From contig VGMY01000013.1 of the NCBI GenBank assembly GCA_016866255.1, positions 1 to 61,200 on the forward strand: 61,200 nt of DNA, written 5' to 3'. The position numbers and the translations under genes are program-made. Below are positions 52,882 through 60,850 of the stretch, piece after piece. Source of the stretch: Bacteroidota bacterium. Its GTDB lineage: Bacteria > Bacteroidota > Bacteroidia > Flavobacteriales_D > Crocinitomicaceae. The first letter of the stretch is position 1. Each line of letters opens with the position of its first letter. A model generated the notes under the pieces. The model had not been told where the DNA came from. It did no database searches and saw only the letters and a program-made list of their open reading frames with translations.

Positions 52882-54882
52882 TTACTTAAGTTGAATATCC
52901 ATTTGAATTTCTTCACCGTTTTCAGCATCCAAGTCTTTTCCTCCTCTTCCTAGGTGAGTCATTACATTACGAAATCCAATATAACATTTGGCCGTGTCTT
53001 GATATTCAAAAGTTCTTGTTCCATTTTGTAAATAATAACCGATATCTTTCCATGAACCCCCGCGGATGACCTTCCGCTTTTTTACAGGGTGATCATCATC
53101 TTTTGCATCGTAAACGAACTCTGTGTTCAGGTCGTGGGTAAACTCATAAGAGGACTCATCGAAAGCACTATTGCACCACTCGGCAACATTTCCTGCCATA
53201 CAGTATAAGCCGAAAGCATTTGGGTTGTAAGAATAGACTTTGACTGTATGAAAGCCTCCGTCTTCAAAATACCTTCCCCGCATCGGTTTGAAGTTAGCGA
53301 GAAAACACCCGTTGGCATTTCGAATGTACGGTCCTCCCCAAGGATATTGCGATAAGTCAAGATCGCCGCGAGCTGCTCGCTCCCATTCCATTTCAGAAGG
53401 CAAACGGAAATCATTCACGTACAAATCTCCTCCGGCCAACAACCAACTATGGTAAAGTTGAGTTCTCCAAACAGAGAAGGCTTTTGCTTGGCACCAAGTA
53501 ACCCCAACTACCGGGTAATTATCATAAGCCGTATGCCAAAAATAGTTTTCTGCCATAGGGTCATGGTAGCTGTAGGTAAAGTCTCTAACCCAGCAAAGCG
53601 TGTCAGGATAAACATTGATGCGCTCCTTGATAATGTAACGGCTGCGGTCTGTGTGCCCTCGAATGGCGTTGTGTTGGCCTTTACTATTCGTGTACCCTAG
53701 GTCTAAATCCAGTCCAGGGTTTTCCAAAAAGGATTCATTGATGAGCGGCTCCCCACCTTTTGAACGGGGAATTACCATGGTATCCCCATTGTCTTCGAAA
53801 GGTTTGAGAGTTCCATCATACATCACCATGGAACCATCATTCGTTAGGGTCGCACGGTGCAAACCATTCGACTTATCATCCTTAGAAAGCGGATTTCTTC
53901 TAGCGCTTGGGTCCATTGCATCAAGACTACGTCGGAAACCATTATCAGAGGTCATTACCTTGCCACGTTTTGATGCTTCTTTGTAATCCACCCAATAATA
54001 ATCGTAAAATAAAAGTCGGGTATCAATTTGGGTGTTTTTGTAAAAACTTTCCTCTTTGGATACATACATGTCTGACAACATTAACTGGGTTTCCGGATCA
54101 GAATAATCGATCGGTGTATCCCAATTCAATTGAAAATATTTACGATTTTCAATACGTCCACCTTCGGTCTTTAATACCTTCTCTTGCTCTGTTTTATCCT
54201 TGCTGTCTGCATCATCGGTTTTTCCTGATTTGTTATTTCCATAACCACTCAAAATTGCTGAAATCTCATCCGTGTTCATGGTAATGTCAATCTCACTTCT
54301 CTTTTTCTTGCTTGATTCAGCGAATTTTCTTTTGTCAATTCCAAAAATATCCGTCTTACCTCCAGCACCCTTGTAGCCTAAAATTGCCAAATACGCTTTA
54401 TCCAAATCCTCCACACCCTTCGAGTTGAGAGGATCAAATGCATTGTTACCGCCTAGCACATCCGAACCCAAGTCCATGATGCTTCGATAAGGATCGCGGA
54501 AAAACTCTTCAGGGACATTGACCCATTGCTCCGCGTCGTCAGCGGACTGTCGACGGTATAATTTTTCGCGGGCGATGGAGTCGCGCACCCAATACACAAA
54601 CTGGCGGTACTCGTTGTTCGAGATTTCTGAGGCGTCCATGTAAAAGGCCTGGAGGGAAACTGTTCGCGTGCGCGTAGAGTACAGGCCCATAATGTCCTTG
54701 TCGTTTTGACCTGCCTGAAAAGCTCCGGATGCGATGTACACCATACCATAAGGTACTTTACCCGGCCCTAGCACATCGGGATACCAACTCGTTCGACTTT
54801 TAACACCAACCAGGTTGCCATCAACCGGATCACATGCAGCGAACAAAACAACAGCTAACGCTAAAACTAATAATTTTCTCAT
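52882..54882 (-). CDS. gldK: T9SS/gliding lipoprotein GldK (enlarged)
   Basis: The 666-residue protein has a lipoprotein signal (AVVLFAACDP) and the formylglycine-generating-enzyme-like fold in two parts: MVYIASGAFQAGQND...MDASEISNNEYRQFVYWVRDS at residues 45-110, and VVGVTWCQAKAFSVW...FRLPSEMEWERAARG...GNVAEWCNSAFDE...IRGGSWKDIGYYLQ after 470. Between them lies an insertion of about 200 residues that is charged and not part of the fold. GldK anchors the outer-membrane ring with GldN. Flavobacterium GldK is about 460 residues as I recall. The start has AAAAGGAG upstream. Confidence 0.92.
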   Translation of the reverse strand: MRKLLVLALAVVLFAACDPVDGNLVGVKSRTSWYPDVLGPGKVPYGMVYIASGAFQAGQNDKDIMGLYSTRTRTVSLQAFYMDASEISNNEYRQFVYWVRDSIAREKLYRRQSADDAEQWVNVPEEFFRDPYRSIMDLGSDVLGGNNAFDPLNSKGVEDLDKAYLAILGYKGAGGKTDIFGIDKRKFAESSKKKRSEIDITMNTDEISAILSGYGNNKSGKTDDADSKDKTEQEKVLKTEGGRIENRKYFQLNWDTPIDYSDPETQLMLSDMYVSKEESFYKNTQIDTRLLFYDYYWVDYKEASKRGKVMTSDNGFRRSLDAMDPSARRNPLSKDDKSNGLHRATLTNDGSMVMYDGTLKPFEDNGDTMVIPRSKGGEPLINESFLENPGLDLDLGYTNSKGQHNAIRGHTDRSRYIIKERINVYPDTLCWVRDFTYSYHDPMAENYFWHTAYDNYPVVGVTWCQAKAFSVWRTQLYHSWLLAGGDLYVNDFRLPSEMEWERAARGDLDLSQYPWGGPYIRNANGCFLANFKPMRGRYFEDGGFHTVKVYSYNPNAFGLYCMAGNVAEWCNSAFDESSYEFTHDLNTEFVYDAKDDDHPVKKRKVIRGGSWKDIGYYLQNGTRTFEYQDTAKCYIGFRNVMTHLGRGGKDLDAENGEEIQMDIQLK

Positions 54883-54978
54883 TTTCTCCTTTTTTTGGTT
54901 CTTAGCTTTTATCCAAACTTCACTTGCTACAGGTTACTAAATTTGAATATAACGTGAGAACATTCCAAATGGTTACAT

Positions 54979-55968
54979 TTAATTTCCGAGCCATCGAGGA
55001 TGTGTCGAATAAGTCTTTGGAGGAATTGGTAAGTAATAACAATACTTCACAAACATCTCATGCGAACCCCTTGATATGGTGGAAAGTTGATTTATGGTTA
55101 AATCGTACGAATATCCAACGGTAAAATTCTTAAAAGCGTTGTATCCCAGCAAAACACCAAGGGCATCGGAAGTGCGGTAGGTTAAACCGGCGTAGCCTAT
55201 TTCAGCGCCTTCTTTCTTAATAAAATACCGCGTGTTGATGTCCACAGAATATTTGACTAAATCTGTACGCGCCATTAAATTAAAATCCAAATTGCCAGGG
55301 CCAATATTCTTCATTTTATAGCCCCCCATCAGGTAATAATGACGTGCAGTATTGTACCCGGTGGTCTGACCAACACCAGTGGAAGAACCCAATAGTTCGG
55401 ACTCGCTCAAGTGGGTTGACGACACCCCTGCATAATAATTATTACCTTTTAAAAACAACCCAAAGTTCAAATCCAAACTCATCGCGCTGAAGTCTGTTCC
55501 AGGAAGGGAATTGTCATTCATTGTTTGTGGTGGAATCCAATTAGGATTCATGGAATACGAGATGATCCCTGCACCAATACCTGCTCCCAAAGTACCAACG
55601 TTGCCCAATGAAATAGGGTAGGAATAATTTAACAGCAAATTGTTTTGACGCGAAAACCCAATGGCATCGTGGTAAAAACTCAAGCCAATTCCACCTGGAA
55701 AAAAGCGATTCATATTTGCTGCGATATTTAATATCGCGGAATTAGGAGCGCCGTTAACCATATCCCACTGGTTTCGGTAAATGCTCGTAGCACAAATTCC
55801 TTCATCGATGCCCGTTTCTCCGGGATTAACCGACATTTTATCGTACATAAAATGGGTTAGCAGTTTATCTTGCTGGGCACAGGCAAAACTGGCCAAGCAA
55901 ACTATAGCAGTAGTTAAAAAGTTGATTCTCAGTTTCATACAAATAACTTGCAAAATTTTGTATCGCAC
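54979..55968 (-). CDS. PorP/SprF-family T9SS outer-membrane protein
   Basis: The 329-residue protein has a signal peptide (TTAIVCLASFACAQQ) and the PorP/SprF pattern: AQQDKLLTHFMYDKMSVNPGETG, YRNQWDMVNGAP, GLSFYHDAIGFSRQNNLLLNYSY, a barrel, and a C-terminal GSHEMFVKYCYYL. These proteins anchor GldK rings or secreted adhesins. It is first in the leftward block ahead of gldK, 96 bases away. Confidence 0.9.
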   Translation of the reverse strand: MRYKILQVICMKLRINFLTTAIVCLASFACAQQDKLLTHFMYDKMSVNPGETGIDEGICATSIYRNQWDMVNGAPNSAILNIAANMNRFFPGGIGLSFYHDAIGFSRQNNLLLNYSYPISLGNVGTLGAGIGAGIISYSMNPNWIPPQTMNDNSLPGTDFSAMSLDLNFGLFLKGNNYYAGVSSTHLSESELLGSSTGVGQTTGYNTARHYYLMGGYKMKNIGPGNLDFNLMARTDLVKYSVDINTRYFIKKEGAEIGYAGLTYRTSDALGVLLGYNAFKNFTVGYSYDLTINQLSTISRGSHEMFVKYCYYLPIPPKTYSTHPRWLGN

Positions 55969-55998
55969 AGCGGTGGAACTATACCACTAAAATGCTTG

Positions 55999-56026
55999 CT
56001 AAGTTAAGCAAAAAATTCAAAACCAA
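55999..56026 (-). promoter_or_regulatory. Likely promoter of the porP-gldKLMN block
   Basis: On the minus strand TTG (56024-56026) and TAACTTAG (55999-56006) are 17 bases apart. The -7 box differs from TAnnTTTG by one base and is the same variant as at the tRNA promoter. It lies about 30 bases upstream of the porP-like start codon. Confidence 0.4.
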
Positions 56027-56048
56027 AAAAAAACCTAAATTTTGTGTC

Positions 56049-57185
56049 TTAACCTAGTTTTTGATAGGTTCTCCACCATAAATCGGGGATCTCGTTATTC
56101 ATGGCATTGTCGTAATCCAATTTATCGCACGGAACCAAGTGGTGGCGCTCATATTTTGTGGATTCTGTAGGAGGATAAGGGACTTCCATCCACCATCTCT
56201 CGCTTTTATTGCTTTTATAGAAAACGAGCTCCTTGAATTCATTTTCCATAACTACCGTGAATCGCAGGTAATCTTTTTTGCTGCCAACGGGAAAATCGCC
56301 TTTTCGTTCCTCAAAACCTTCTATAAAATACCAAAGTGAGTGAGCGACCAATGCGGAGTCGTACGAACCCTCATTGAGGAGATTGAACACCCCAAAGCAG
56401 GACAATTTGTCGGAAATTCCCGCATATTTGGCAATTCTACAAAATTGCTCCAAGGTAAACCCGTTCGGATTCCCCTCTTTTATTTGTCGCTCAGAGGCTT
56501 TTAACGCATCCAAATTCATGCCTATTACATCGGCATTTCTGAGGTGGGGTTCAGCCAGTCGGAAATCGCTTGAGAAGGCCCCCAATTTGCACATATCAAA
56601 ATATAATTTATCGTAAAGCGCCATCTCTTGCCCGGGGTTTCGATTGGGTTGAACCCCTATCGTAGCGTGATTAAATAAAAAACAAGGTCTACGTAAAAGT
56701 AAGGAACTCAAATAGCCATCGCTCGAAATAGGGTCTTCTGGTCTGCCGAGGTTCAGTCGTTCATCAACGGCGCATAAATTAATGAGTTGCTCCGTGATTT
56801 CAAATCCAACCGATAAGGCATGCATCAAATCCATGCTTCCACCCACCACAAGAGGAATGCAATTGATTTTAACCAACTCAGCAACCAGGGTTTGGAGGGC
56901 AAAATACGTATCCTCTACGCTCTCGCCAGGATTAATATCTCCGAAATCATAAAGTTTAACTTTCCAATTTTGAGTTAAGTAGAGGCGGTAAAGTACTTTT
57001 CTAAATTCAGAGTTTCCCGCGGTCAACCGGGGGTGGTTACGATATTCTTTTACATGCACTATGCACAAAGAGTTGCGTTCCACTTCTTCAGTGGAAGTCG
57101 CATCAAAACAAACGCGCTCACCCAGTTGACCTTCCAGGTACTCCTCTTTTTCAAAGGGAACTAAAAAAAGTGAAAAATCCAACAT
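56049..57185 (-). CDS. Ureohydrolase (arginase/formimidoylglutamase) fold protein lacking metal ligands
   Basis: The 378-residue protein has the ureohydrolase layout, but the three metal-binding motifs are altered: VVGGSMDL at 113-120 in place of GGDHS, AVDERLNLG at 139-147 in place of DAHLDLR, and GMNLDALKAS at 222-231 in place of SxDxDxxDP. Most of the manganese ligands are therefore missing and hydrolase activity is unlikely. Homologues often sit near the T9SS genes in Bacteroidota (from memory). It may have a structural or binding role. Confidence 0.8.
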   Translation of the reverse strand: MLDFSLFLVPFEKEEYLEGQLGERVCFDATSTEEVERNSLCIVHVKEYRNHPRLTAGNSEFRKVLYRLYLTQNWKVKLYDFGDINPGESVEDTYFALQTLVAELVKINCIPLVVGGSMDLMHALSVGFEITEQLINLCAVDERLNLGRPEDPISSDGYLSSLLLRRPCFLFNHATIGVQPNRNPGQEMALYDKLYFDMCKLGAFSSDFRLAEPHLRNADVIGMNLDALKASERQIKEGNPNGFTLEQFCRIAKYAGISDKLSCFGVFNLLNEGSYDSALVAHSLWYFIEGFEERKGDFPVGSKKDYLRFTVVMENEFKELVFYKSNKSERWWMEVPYPPTESTKYERHHLVPCDKLDYDNAMNNEIPDLWWRTYQKLG

Positions 57186-57265
57186 CGTGGTCGAAGATAC
57201 TCCTCTATCGGAGACAGCCTCCGAGTAACTGTAAAATTATTCCATAACTGAACGTGAATAACTTG

Positions 57266-57652
57266 TTATTTCAAAAACTGGCTTATGTTCGGACGAAAGT
57301 ATAAGTTGGATTTAAGAACTTTACCATCCTCCCTGTAAATGGGTTTACCGTTGGCGTCTAATTTGCTCATGTTGGAGCGTTGAATCTCGCAAAAAATCGC
57401 TTCAATTTTATCCTGCAGCCCGTGACGCAATAAGGTTCCGCACAGAATGTATAATTGGTCTCCAAGGGCATCGGCTATTTCGACCATGTCTCCTTTTTTT
57501 GCTGCCTCCATGTATTCCTCGTTTTCTTCCTTCATCAAGTTGTAACGAAGCCTTGCCCCGGTTTCATCGAGCGAGGTTGGAGAGGAATGGTTTTCGATAC
57601 CAAAAGCATCGTGGAAAGTTTTTACTTGATTTATTATCTCTTTAAATTCCAT
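57266..57652 (-). CDS. MazG-like nucleoside triphosphate pyrophosphohydrolase
   Basis: The 128-residue all-helical protein has the metal-binding EENEEYMEA (ExxEx) and DALGDQLYILCG (D) motifs of MazG/PRA-PH enzymes, which cleave nucleotide triphosphates or phosphoribosyl-ATP to monophosphate and pyrophosphate. A C-terminal GKPIYREDGKVLKS strand pair is common in this small family. It follows the E1 gene with one base between. Confidence 0.88.
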   Translation of the reverse strand: MEFKEIINQVKTFHDAFGIENHSSPTSLDETGARLRYNLMKEENEEYMEAAKKGDMVEIADALGDQLYILCGTLLRHGLQDKIEAIFCEIQRSNMSKLDANGKPIYREDGKVLKSNLYFRPNISQFLK

Positions 57653-57653
57653 G

Positions 57654-59699
57654 TCAATAAGATATTAGGTTTTCCATAGCTGTTCGCACCTTTTCAGCAT
57701 TGGGTAAAATCGCTGCCTCTAGTGCGGAGTTTAAGGGAATTGCGGGGGTGTCTACTGAACCCACCAAGGCAACGGGCGCATCTAAACCTGCAAAAGCATG
57801 CTGCTGAATACGGCCTAATAGGCTCAATCCAAAAGCGCATTCTTGAGATTCCTCGGTGACCACCAGGATTTTTCCATGACGCTTAGCCAGTTCCACCATC
57901 GACTTTTCATCCAGTGGATTCAAGGAACGCAAGTCGAGAATTTCGATGCGCTGATCGAACGACTTTGCCGCCTCCAAGGCCCAATAAACGCCTCTTCCAT
58001 AAGCAACTACCCCAATGGTTTTTCCTTGCTGGATTGATCGCTCATCGGCTTGAAGAACACTGCGTGCAAGGCCAATTGGAATGCGGTAATTTTCGTCCGG
58101 TTCCACCGACATAGCTTCCTCGGTACCCGGAATTTTTGACCAATACAAGCCTTTATGCTCAAGGATTACAACCGGATTAGGGTCGTAATAAGCGGCTTTC
58201 AAAAGACCTTTCAAGTCGGCGCCGTTCGAAGGATAGACGACTTTTATACCTCGAATGTTCACCAACACAGACTCGACGCTCGAAGAATGGTAGGGCCCTC
58301 CGGAACCGTAAGCGCCGATAGGCACACGTATCACAGCACTCACCGGCCACTTTCCGTTGGAAAGGTAGTAACTTCGCGATACCTCTGTAAACAACTGATT
58401 GAGCCCCGGCCAAATGTAATCGGCAAACTGTACTTCAACGATGGGCTTGAGTCCTACTGCTGACATGCCCACGGTCGACCCAATAATAAATGCCTCCTGA
58501 ATCGGCGTATTAAATACTCGATGATCTCCAAAGGATTCTGCAAGGGTTGCGGCTTCGCGAAATACGCCCCCCAACCTTCGGCCCACGTCCTGTCCGTACA
58601 ATAAAGCTTCGGGATGCTGTTGCATGATTTCACGCACGGCAAATAAAGCAGAATCGACCATTACGGTTTTCTTTTTGCCCTCTGGAGTCCGAATGCCTTC
58701 TTCTCGTTCAATGGGTGTCGGAGCAAAAATAAAGTCCCTCACACTTTGGGGATCCGGATCAGGCGACATTAAAGCGCTCTCGTAAGCATCTTGCACCAAC
58801 TGCAAAGACTCTCGTTCGATTTGATCCAAGGTAGCCTGGGATATATTGGCGAGAAGGCAAGCATTTTTTAACTTGGGAAGGGGATCGCTCTTGGCGGCGA
58901 TTTCCAAGTCATCGCGGTACCACTCCATACGCACTCCAGACGTATGATGGTTCAGTAGGGGAACTGTTGCGTGCAACACAAAAGGCCTGCGCTCTTCGCG
59001 TATGGTTTTAATGATGTTGTGCAATGCTTCATAACTCGCCTCGAAATCGGAGCCATCAACCGATACAATACCCATACCTTTAAAACCGGCGGCAAATTCC
59101 GCAATATTCTGAGCGCGGATTTCAACAGCGTTGGCAGAAATATCCCAACCGTTGTCTTGTACGAAATACAAAATGGGTAATTTTTTCAAAACCGCCATTT
59201 GCATTGCCTCTGAAACTTCTCCTTCGGTACAAGATGCGTCACCTAAAGAGCAAACGACAACCGAATGTTGTTCCCCCTCCTCAAGAAGTTGCATTTTCTC
59301 CTTGTACTGCAGGCCCATCGCTATCCCGGTGGTTGGTATTGCTTGCATGCCTGTAGCCGAGGACTGGTGAATGATTTTAGGTTTATCCGCATCGTTCAGG
59401 GAGGGGTGTGCATAATAGGTTCTGCCTCCGGAAAAGGGATCGTTTTTTTTAGCTAACCCCTGCATGAAAAGCTCCTTTGGAGAAAGACCAATACCGAGTA
59501 AAATGCTGTCGTCTCGGTAATATGGCGAAACCCAATCCTTTGCCATTAATTGAAGTCCTAAAGCTAATTGTACTGCTTCGTGACCGCGTGAAGTGGCGTG
59601 AACGTATTTCGAAGTAACTTCTTTGTTCGCCTCAAGAAGGTCGCTGATGTATTTAGCCTGGCACATCAAGGAATATGCTTTTAACAGTGTAGAGGTCAT
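57654..59699 (-). CDS. 2-oxoacid dehydrogenase E1, fused alpha and beta subunits
   Basis: The 681-residue protein has an alpha half with the thiamine-diphosphate motif GDASCTEGEVSEAMQ...QDNGWDISAN, and a beta half beginning near residue 330 (GKKKTVMVDSALFAVREIM, LLYGQDVGRRLGGVF, GGPYHSSSVE, VLVVTEE). Fused E1 proteins in Bacteroidota act on branched-chain or other 2-oxoacids; substrate cannot be fixed from sequence. ATG 59699 (MTSTLLKAYSL) is preferred over 59738, and TAACTTTG ends five bases before it. Confidence 0.88.
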   Translation of the reverse strand: MTSTLLKAYSLMCQAKYISDLLEANKEVTSKYVHATSRGHEAVQLALGLQLMAKDWVSPYYRDDSILLGIGLSPKELFMQGLAKKNDPFSGGRTYYAHPSLNDADKPKIIHQSSATGMQAIPTTGIAMGLQYKEKMQLLEEGEQHSVVVCSLGDASCTEGEVSEAMQMAVLKKLPILYFVQDNGWDISANAVEIRAQNIAEFAAGFKGMGIVSVDGSDFEASYEALHNIIKTIREERRPFVLHATVPLLNHHTSGVRMEWYRDDLEIAAKSDPLPKLKNACLLANISQATLDQIERESLQLVQDAYESALMSPDPDPQSVRDFIFAPTPIEREEGIRTPEGKKKTVMVDSALFAVREIMQQHPEALLYGQDVGRRLGGVFREAATLAESFGDHRVFNTPIQEAFIIGSTVGMSAVGLKPIVEVQFADYIWPGLNQLFTEVSRSYYLSNGKWPVSAVIRVPIGAYGSGGPYHSSSVESVLVNIRGIKVVYPSNGADLKGLLKAAYYDPNPVVILEHKGLYWSKIPGTEEAMSVEPDENYRIPIGLARSVLQADERSIQQGKTIGVVAYGRGVYWALEAAKSFDQRIEILDLRSLNPLDEKSMVELAKRHGKILVVTEESQECAFGLSLLGRIQQHAFAGLDAPVALVGSVDTPAIPLNSALEAAILPNAEKVRTAMENLISY

Positions 59700-59704
59700 T
59701 TCCG

Positions 59705-59735
59705 CAAAGTTATTTTCAAAACTGAAGCAAATATA
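59705..59735 (-). promoter_or_regulatory. Promoter elements in front of the E1 gene
   Basis: The minus strand carries TAACTTTG (59705-59712), five bases before the E1 start, and TATATTTG (59728-59735) further up; both match TAnnTTTG. The TTTG within the second could serve as the -33 of the first, with 15-base spacing. Transcription from the nearer box would give a message starting at or very near the ATG. Confidence 0.4.
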
Positions 59736-59747
59736 CAACGCTTGAAC

Positions 59748-60782
59748 CTATTTAACTACAGCGCTTTGGTAGGTCAATGTTCCTAAATCAGCGTCTAATA
59801 CTGCTTCCACGCCAAATGGCAAGGTCCATTTATTTTCCGTATGACCTATGGGCGCATTGGAAAGAACAGGAAACTCAGCAGCGCCAAAATGCTGTTGAAG
59901 CACTTCCGATAAGGAATAAGAATGTTCGGGTGATTCGGGAGAGCAATCGGCAAATTCGCCCAATATAAGTCCGCTAATTTGCGAAAAGACCCCCGCTAAA
60001 CGCAGGGAGGTCAACATGCGATCGATGCGGTAAGGCTCCTCCCCTATTTCTTCTAGGACCAGAATCTTACCTTGGCAATCCGGAAAATACGGACTGCCGA
60101 GCATGGAAGCAAAAACACAAAGGTTGCCCCCAATTAAGGCACCCTTGGCTTTACCTGGTCTCTGGATTTTAGCATCAATTTGTTGCAGAGCGTCTGTGCT
60201 AAGTTGTAATACTTCCGATGAAAAAAGGGCTTTCTTCAAAGCATCAACCGTGAAGGAATTCCAACCAGAATTGCCCACAGGTCCGTGGTAGGTTACCAAA
60301 CCCGTACGAAACGTAATGGCATTGAGCAAATATGTGATATCGCTAAACCCTATGATAATTTTTGGGTTTTCCACAAACCATACCCAATCCATGTTCTCAA
60401 CAATTCGCGCAATACCCCATCCTCCACGAATGCAAAAAACAGCTTTTATTTCAGGATCCAAAAGCGCTTGCTTCAAATCATCCAGACGTTCGTCGTCCGT
60501 TCCAGAGAGGTATCCCGATTGTTGGTAAACAGACGGTGCAAACCATGGCAGTAAGCCCAAATTTTCTAGGACAAGCTTAAAGTTTGGAATTACCTTCTTA
60601 TTCCAAACAGCTCCTGCCAAGCCAACTACAGCAACCTTGTCACCGATTTTAAGGCGATCTGGAAGGAGGCGTTCCTTAGTTAGGGAAGGCACCTCAGGGG
60701 CTTTGTCCGCTGAAAAACGCGAATTGCCGAGCAAAAAAGCCCCAAGCATGCTCCAACGAACAAAATCTCTTCGATTTGGCAT
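59748..60782 (-). CDS. LD-carboxypeptidase (peptidase S66)
   Basis: The 344-residue protein has the S66 pattern: IGDKVAVVGLAG, VFCIRGGWGIARI, GFSDITYLLNAI with the catalytic Ser, GPVGNSGW, and EEIGEEPYRIDRML. These enzymes cut the L,D-peptide bond of murein tetrapeptides in cell-wall recycling. The N-terminus NRRDFVRWSMLGAFLLG is Tat-like (RRxF), suggesting export in folded form. A strong promoter lies four bases upstream of the start (60787-60815). Confidence 0.88.
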   Translation of the reverse strand: MPNRRDFVRWSMLGAFLLGNSRFSADKAPEVPSLTKERLLPDRLKIGDKVAVVGLAGAVWNKKVIPNFKLVLENLGLLPWFAPSVYQQSGYLSGTDDERLDDLKQALLDPEIKAVFCIRGGWGIARIVENMDWVWFVENPKIIIGFSDITYLLNAITFRTGLVTYHGPVGNSGWNSFTVDALKKALFSSEVLQLSTDALQQIDAKIQRPGKAKGALIGGNLCVFASMLGSPYFPDCQGKILVLEEIGEEPYRIDRMLTSLRLAGVFSQISGLILGEFADCSPESPEHSYSLSEVLQQHFGAAEFPVLSNAPIGHTENKWTLPFGVEAVLDADLGTLTYQSAVVK

Positions 60783-60786
60783 CTTT

Positions 60787-60815
60787 CAAAAGTACAATTA
60801 TTGCATTTGATCAAA
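60787..60815 (-). promoter_or_regulatory. Promoter of the LD-carboxypeptidase gene
   Basis: On the minus strand TTTG (60812-60815) and TACTTTTG (60787-60794) are 17 bases apart, a full match to the Bacteroidota consensus. The -7 box ends four bases before the start codon, so the transcript would be nearly or completely leaderless. The -33 lies in the palindrome TTTGATCAAA (60806-60815). Confidence 0.6.
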
Positions 60816-60835
60816 GGCACAATTCGCTAATTTTA
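60806..60835 (+). promoter_or_regulatory. Promoter of miaE
   Basis: TTTG (60806-60809) and TAATTTTA (60828-60835) are 18 bases apart. The -33 shares the palindrome TTTGATCAAA with the divergent LD-carboxypeptidase promoter. Start codon at 60851 follows 15 bases later. Confidence 0.5.
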
Positions 60836-60850
60836 CCCCAAAATGTCTCA

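Noticed and set aside
57190..57240. Small inverted repeat between the ureohydrolase and MazG genes as a terminator
   Set aside because: The stem is only six bases, without a T run on either strand.
57654..59699. Fusion of E1 alpha and beta as an assembly artefact
   Set aside because: Fused forms of this length are common in Bacteroidota, and both halves have intact motifs.
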